Shown here in pieces: positions 51,877 through 55,810 of a DNA stretch of 55,810 nucleotides. The stretch's first letter is position 1. The number at the start of each line of letters is the position of its first letter. The translations under genes and the position numbers were made by a program. The notes beneath the pieces were generated by a model. It saw only the letters and a list, made by a program, of their open reading frames with translations, ran no database searches and was not told the DNA's origin. This stretch comes from Bacteroidaceae bacterium (GTDB lineage: Bacteria > Bacteroidota > Bacteroidia > Bacteroidales > Bacteroidaceae), in contig JAFZYE010000028.1 in assembly GCA_017616445.1 (NCBI GenBank), positions 1 through 55,810 on the forward strand, given 5' to 3'.

Positions 51877-52878
51877 TTATTGGATAAAATGTATCATTTT
51901 AACAATTCTTCTATCGAAGAAATAGATAGTTGATTGGCGTATGTTTGGTAGGCACGGAATCGTAGGAGCTTTGATTCCTTCTCCAATTGAGATGTCTCCT
52001 TTTTCGATGTACGCTTCGTCCCAGATTTGCTGGTCAATAAACTGTTGGAGGACATCCTTTCCACCTTCAACCAACAATGATTGAATGCCTTTGGTGTGTA
52101 GTTCTCGCATGATGTCTGGGATGGTTCCGCTCATACCGATCGTTGGCGCCTCATGGTCGAAAATGCGCAGGCTTTTGTCTGGGTTGCCGTGAGTCAATAC
52201 GATTCGGAGAGGATTTCTTCCTGTCCAATAGCGAGTGGTGAGCGATGGATTATCTGTCTGAAGGGTGGTTTTTCCCACGAGGATAGCTTGATGCTCTGCC
52301 CGTAATTTATGACAATGGATGCGGGTCTGTTCCGTTGAAATCTGAGTTGGCTGAGACTTCCCCTCTGAATCATTTTTTGCGATGAATCCGTCCTTACTTT
52401 CTGCCCATTTCAACGTGATAAAGGGGCGTTTTTGCCGATGAAATGTGAAGAAAACCTTATTCAGTTCTTCGCATTTTTCTTTGCAAACTCCAACCACAAC
52501 TTCAATACCTGCATCCTTGAGCTTCTGGATTCCTCGTCCTTGTACTTCTGCAAAAGGGTCTATACATCCGACGACAACTCTTTTTACACCTTTTCTGATG
52601 ATAAGGTCGGCGCATGGCGGGGTTTTCCCATAATGGCTACATGGCTCTAGACTGACATATATGGTTGCTTGTGAAAGCAGCGGCTCGTCCTCTTTCTTTA
52701 CGGAAGCAAAAGCGTTCACTTCCGCATGCCCTTCTCCACATCGCACATGATACCCTTCTCCAATGATACGGCCATTTGCTACAATGACTGCTCCTACCAT
52801 TGGATTAGGAGATGCATTCATCCTGCCATTCTTGGCAAGTTGAATGCATCTTCGCATATAGAGTTCGTCTAATGACAT
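51877..52878 (-). CDS. ribD: Bifunctional diaminohydroxyphosphoribosylaminopyrimidine deaminase / reductase
   Basis: RibD performs the second and third steps of riboflavin synthesis. The N-terminal deaminase has HAEVNAFASV and PCSHYGKTPPC zinc motifs (about 50-85). The C-terminal reductase (about 150-333) has ILVGKTTLQTDNPSLTTR and SLLVEGGKDVLQQFIDQ. The length of 333 aa is slightly short. It starts 1 bp after the korB stop, so it is likely translated from the kor transcript. A hairpin (about 51818-51842) follows, without a clear T-tract. Confidence 0.94.
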   Translation of the reverse strand: MSLDELYMRRCIQLAKNGRMNASPNPMVGAVIVANGRIIGEGYHVRCGEGHAEVNAFASVKKEDEPLLSQATIYVSLEPCSHYGKTPPCADLIIRKGVKRVVVGCIDPFAEVQGRGIQKLKDAGIEVVVGVCKEKCEELNKVFFTFHRQKRPFITLKWAESKDGFIAKNDSEGKSQPTQISTEQTRIHCHKLRAEHQAILVGKTTLQTDNPSLTTRYWTGRNPLRIVLTHGNPDKSLRIFDHEAPTIGMSGTIPDIMRELHTKGIQSLLVEGGKDVLQQFIDQQIWDEAYIEKGDISIGEGIKAPTIPCLPNIRQSTIYFFDRRIVKMIHFIQ

Positions 52879-52879
52879 G

Positions 52880-53884
52880 TTATTTCACTTCCCAGATATC
52901 GTTCGTCTCGAGTAGTTCTGCAAAGTTATGATACTTCTTCGCTGCTTTCACCTCTTCAATCTGAGCTGTGACGCTATCATCATAGGTTGGCGCTTCTACA
53001 TCACGAATGACACCAAGTGCGATTGGGAATCCGTCTCCATTACCCATGAGGGCGAGCTTCAGCTGTAAGGTGTTGTCCTCACAATGAGCATCGTGAACGA
53101 GGATGTCCTTTTCTGTGATGCCGTCCTTGCCGATTTCAACAATCTTCAGTCCGAATCCTTCTTGTACCAATCCGAATTCATTATTTTCTCCAAAGATGAG
53201 CGGTTTGCCATGTTCAACATAGATGGCGTTCTTGGCACGTCCTTCTTTCGTGTACACACTGTCATGAGTGCCATTGTTGAAGATGACACAGTTCTGGAGT
53301 ATCTCGCATACACTGGCACCTTTATGGTTGTAAGCTGCTTTCAAAATCTCTACGGTACCAGGGGCATCTGTCGCAACTGCACGAGCGAAGAAGTGTCCGC
53401 GTGCACCGAAGCAGAGTTCTGCTGGGCGGAATGGGTCTTCCACTGTTCCGTAAGGGCTCGATTTGCTGACGAAACCACGAGGACTGGTAGGACTATACTG
53501 TCCTTTGGTCAATCCATAGATGCGGTTGTTCAGCAATATCATGTTAAGGTTGATGTTGCGACGGTTTGCATGGATGAAATGGTTTCCTCCGATTGCAAGC
53601 CCGTCACCATCGCCGCTTACTTGCCAGACTGCAAGGTTTGGATTTGCGACCTTACATCCTGTTGCGATAGCTGCTGCACGTCCATGAATGGTGTTCATTC
53701 CGTAAGTTGCCATATAGTGAGGCAGACGGCTCGAACATCCGATACCAGAGATAACGGCAGTATTCCAAGGATCTACTCCAATCTCTGCCATTGCTTTGTG
53801 GAGCGATGCCAAGAAGAAGTGGTCTCCACATCCAGGACACCAACGTGGCTGTCCTTTCTTATAGTCTTGTGCTGTATAACTCAT
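52880..53884 (-). CDS. korB: 2-oxoacid:ferredoxin oxidoreductase, beta subunit
   Basis: This subunit binds thiamine diphosphate and part of the Fe-S set. RWCPGCGDHFF (14-24) gives the cysteine pair, and the ThDP motif GDGDGLAIGGNHFIHANRRN continues to the NNRIYGLTKGQYSPTS region. At 334 aa it matches 2-oxoglutarate:ferredoxin oxidoreductase beta subunits. It lies 6 bp after korA. 2-oxoglutarate is the most likely substrate from family resemblance. Confidence 0.92.
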   Translation of the reverse strand: MSYTAQDYKKGQPRWCPGCGDHFFLASLHKAMAEIGVDPWNTAVISGIGCSSRLPHYMATYGMNTIHGRAAAIATGCKVANPNLAVWQVSGDGDGLAIGGNHFIHANRRNINLNMILLNNRIYGLTKGQYSPTSPRGFVSKSSPYGTVEDPFRPAELCFGARGHFFARAVATDAPGTVEILKAAYNHKGASVCEILQNCVIFNNGTHDSVYTKEGRAKNAIYVEHGKPLIFGENNEFGLVQEGFGLKIVEIGKDGITEKDILVHDAHCEDNTLQLKLALMGNGDGFPIALGVIRDVEAPTYDDSVTAQIEEVKAAKKYHNFAELLETNDIWEVK

Positions 53885-53890
53885 AACTGT

Positions 53891-55741
53891 TTACTTCTTT
53901 AAAATGTCCTCGAATGCTTTGACTAACTCTGACACAACGAACGGTTGGCCCTTGACCTGATTGAATTGGTAGGGTACGAAGCCGTCAACTTTCATGCGGA
54001 GCCATGAAGCCAACTGACCCATGTTCTGTTCTGCAACAACCACTTTCTTGTACTTCTTGAGTACCTCTGCTGTATTGGCAGGAAGCGGGTTGATATATTT
54101 GAATTGAGCCATTGCAACTTTCTTTCCTGTTGCTCTCATCTCGTCCATCGCAGCATGCAGATGTCCGTATGTGCCTCCGAAGCCAACAATCAGCAAGTCG
54201 GCATCATCTTTGTCGCCCAAGACCTCAAGATCTGGAACCTGGATTTTGTCAACCTTCTCCTTGCGCAGACGAGTCATCAGGTCATGATTCTCTGGGTTCG
54301 TTGAAATTGCACCTGTCTGGTTGTCTTTTTCCAATCCTCCGAGGATGTGTTCGAATCCTTCTCGTCCAGGAACTGCCCAATAGCGAACCTTGGTGTCTTC
54401 ATTACGAAGATATGGTGCCCACTTGCCTTTGAGTTCCTCAGGAACGTATGGAGGTTTGATTTCGGGATACTTGCTGAGGTCTGGCAGTTTGAACGCTCCA
54501 GAGCCGTTAGCGATATATGCATCTGTCATCAAGATGACAGGAGTCATGTGCTCGAGTGCCATCTTTGATGCCTGATAGGCTGCATCGAAACAGTCAGTAG
54601 GACTGATGGCTGCAATCACAGGCATAGGGCTTTCTCCGTTACGTCCGAATAAGCATTGGAGCAAATCTGTCTGCTCTGACTTGGTTGGAAGACCAGTAGC
54701 AGGACCACCACGTTGTACATCGAGTACCACCAATGGGAGTTCCATGATGACGGCAAGGTTCATTGCTTCGCTCTTCAGACAGATTCCAGGGCCTGAAGTA
54801 GAGGTGACACCAAGTGCACCTGCGAACGATGCTCCAAGTGCTGATGCACATCCTGCAATCTCGTCCTCACATTGTACGGTGGTTACACCTAAAGATTTAT
54901 GCTTTGACAATTCATGCAGCACGTCAGTAGCTGGAGTGATAGGGTAGGAACCAAGATAGAGCTTCAGTCCGGCTTTCTCCGCTGCAGCGATGAATCCGTA
55001 TGCTGTCGCTTTGTTTCCTGTGATATCCATATATCGACCAGCAACCTTGTTCTTGGTCTCAATCCTATATACATTTGCTACTGAGCTATGGGTGTTGTGT
55101 CCATAGTCGTAACCTGCCTTGATAACCTTGATATTTGCCTCAGCAACACCTGCCTTCTTGGCAAATTTCTCTTTCAGGTAGTTGAATGCTACGTCTAGGT
55201 CACGATCGAAGAGCCAGCAAACCAATCCAAGGGCAAACATGTTACGGCTTTTGTACATTGCTTTCACATCCATTCCCGTATCTGCCAGACAGTCTTTCAC
55301 CATCTGGGTGATAGGGCAGGCAATTACACGGTCTGGGTCGATTCCCATCTCGCCGAGATAATCATTTGTCTTGAATGCTGCCTTCTCAAGATCTTTTGGA
55401 CCAAATGAGTCTGTGTCGATGATGATGGCTGCTCCTGGTTTCGCATAGCGATACTGTGTCTTCAATGCAGCTGCGTTCATTGCAACAAGTACATCACACA
55501 GGTCACCTGGAGTATAGACTTGTCCTGCACCGATATGTACTTGGAATCCCGACACACCAGTCAACGAGCCTTGCGGGGCGCGTATATCAGCTGGATAATC
55601 TGGGAATGTGCTGATGCTGTTACCTACTGTCGCTGAGACTGTGGAGAAGATATTTCCGGCGAGTTGCATTCCGTCGCCAGAGTCGCCCGAAAAGCGGACA
55701 ACGACTTCCTCTAATTCTTTAATTTCCAATTCGTCTGACAT
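53891..55741 (-). CDS. korA: 2-oxoacid:ferredoxin oxidoreductase, fused gamma-alpha subunit
   Basis: The 616-aa protein is a gamma-alpha fusion. Residues about 10-190 are the gamma domain (VRFSGDSGDGMQLAGNIFST, SFGPKDLEKAAFKTNDYLG). From about 230 the pyrimidine-binding alpha domain follows (YLGSYPITPATDVLHELSKH, TSGPGICLKSEAMNLAVIME, DVQRGGPATGLPTKSEQTDL). The C-terminal domain contains VVVAEQNMGQLASWLRMKV. With KorB it decarboxylates 2-oxoglutarate to succinyl-CoA with ferredoxin, serving the anaerobic TCA branch. A promoter box lies 33 bp upstream. Confidence 0.93.
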   Translation of the reverse strand: MSDELEIKELEEVVVRFSGDSGDGMQLAGNIFSTVSATVGNSISTFPDYPADIRAPQGSLTGVSGFQVHIGAGQVYTPGDLCDVLVAMNAAALKTQYRYAKPGAAIIIDTDSFGPKDLEKAAFKTNDYLGEMGIDPDRVIACPITQMVKDCLADTGMDVKAMYKSRNMFALGLVCWLFDRDLDVAFNYLKEKFAKKAGVAEANIKVIKAGYDYGHNTHSSVANVYRIETKNKVAGRYMDITGNKATAYGFIAAAEKAGLKLYLGSYPITPATDVLHELSKHKSLGVTTVQCEDEIAGCASALGASFAGALGVTSTSGPGICLKSEAMNLAVIMELPLVVLDVQRGGPATGLPTKSEQTDLLQCLFGRNGESPMPVIAAISPTDCFDAAYQASKMALEHMTPVILMTDAYIANGSGAFKLPDLSKYPEIKPPYVPEELKGKWAPYLRNEDTKVRYWAVPGREGFEHILGGLEKDNQTGAISTNPENHDLMTRLRKEKVDKIQVPDLEVLGDKDDADLLIVGFGGTYGHLHAAMDEMRATGKKVAMAQFKYINPLPANTAEVLKKYKKVVVAEQNMGQLASWLRMKVDGFVPYQFNQVKGQPFVVSELVKAFEDILKK

Positions 55742-55773
55742 AGTTTTTTATATTAGTTCCAAAGTCTTGGCTG

Positions 55774-55781
55774 CAAAGGTA
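55774..55781 (-). promoter_or_regulatory. Predicted korA-korB-ribD promoter -7 box
   Basis: CAAAGGTA on the plus strand is TACCTTTG on the minus strand, 33 bp upstream of the korA start. AT-rich TGTATAATG tandem units follow to the window end. Confidence 0.65.
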
Positions 55782-55810
55782 CAAAAAAAATGTATAATGT
55801 ATAATGTATA

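Overview
The window looks like a chromosomal segment of a Bacteroidales bacterium, most likely Prevotellaceae. The evidence is protein families largely restricted to that group (DUF6089 and DUF6242 envelope proteins, S46 dipeptidyl-peptidase, Bacteroidetes-type long LepB, zinc-less sirtuin), promoters with a TAnnTTTG -7 box a few bases before the transcript start, few Shine-Dalgarno sites, and a secreted protein ending in an 'FNLAGQKL...GLNIIDGKKYFVK'-like tail. No rRNA, prophage, insertion sequence or CRISPR array was seen.

Layout. 0.1-2.4 kb (+): sirtuin and ComEC. 2.4-11.4 kb (-): a glycosyltransferase, then CPBP protease, murI, an OmpH/Skp protein, deoC, dtd, uvrC, apt and mnmG (housekeeping run read leftwards from mnmG). 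11.6-13.8 kb (-): a BlaI/BlaR1-type regulatory pair whose sensor carries a TonB C-terminal domain. 14.2-17.3 kb (+): ECF sigma factor, membrane-anchored anti-sigma candidate and DUF4419 protein. 17.4-20.6 kb (+): acyltransferase, glycosyltransferase, DUF4332 protein. 20.6-26.5 kb (-): DUF2752 protein, DPP7-like peptidase, flippase, GxxExxY protein, ruvB. 27.1-30.9 kb (-): a 1264-residue modular secreted protein. 31.3-36.4 kb (+): radical SAM protein and purL. 36.4-38.8 kb (-): dapB-lepB. 38.9-40.2 kb (+): DUF2851. 40.4-43.1 kb (-): gyrB, rpsT, tRNA-Glu. 43.3-45.2 kb (+): recO, greA, HIT protein. 45.2-51.7 kb (-): the outer-membrane biogenesis cluster DUF6242-DUF6089-uppS-bamA-ompH-ompH. 51.9-55.7 kb (-): korA-korB-ribD.

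The genes are mostly core metabolism, translation/tRNA modification, DNA repair and envelope assembly. The unusual content is in short repeated DNA. At least five repeat classes are visible: (i) two related arrays of four 17-bp palindromes spaced exactly 21 bp, both about 100-160 bp upstream of a forward promoter; (ii) a purL 5' leader built of hairpin-plus-'TAACTTC' units in two opposed arrays; (iii) a heptanucleotide tandem family (consensus about NARKTRA) found between genes and also in frame inside mnmG and blaR1; (iv) a C-run/G-run palindrome family found between genes and inside purL and a glycosyltransferase, and supplying the sigma-factor stop codon; (v) a 9-bp G-rich family that forms the flippase C-terminus. 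In addition, a 124-bp intergenic element at 24.7 kb has nested inverted repeats that could fold into a cloverleaf.

Functions are assigned from recognisable motifs read by eye; no database search was possible.
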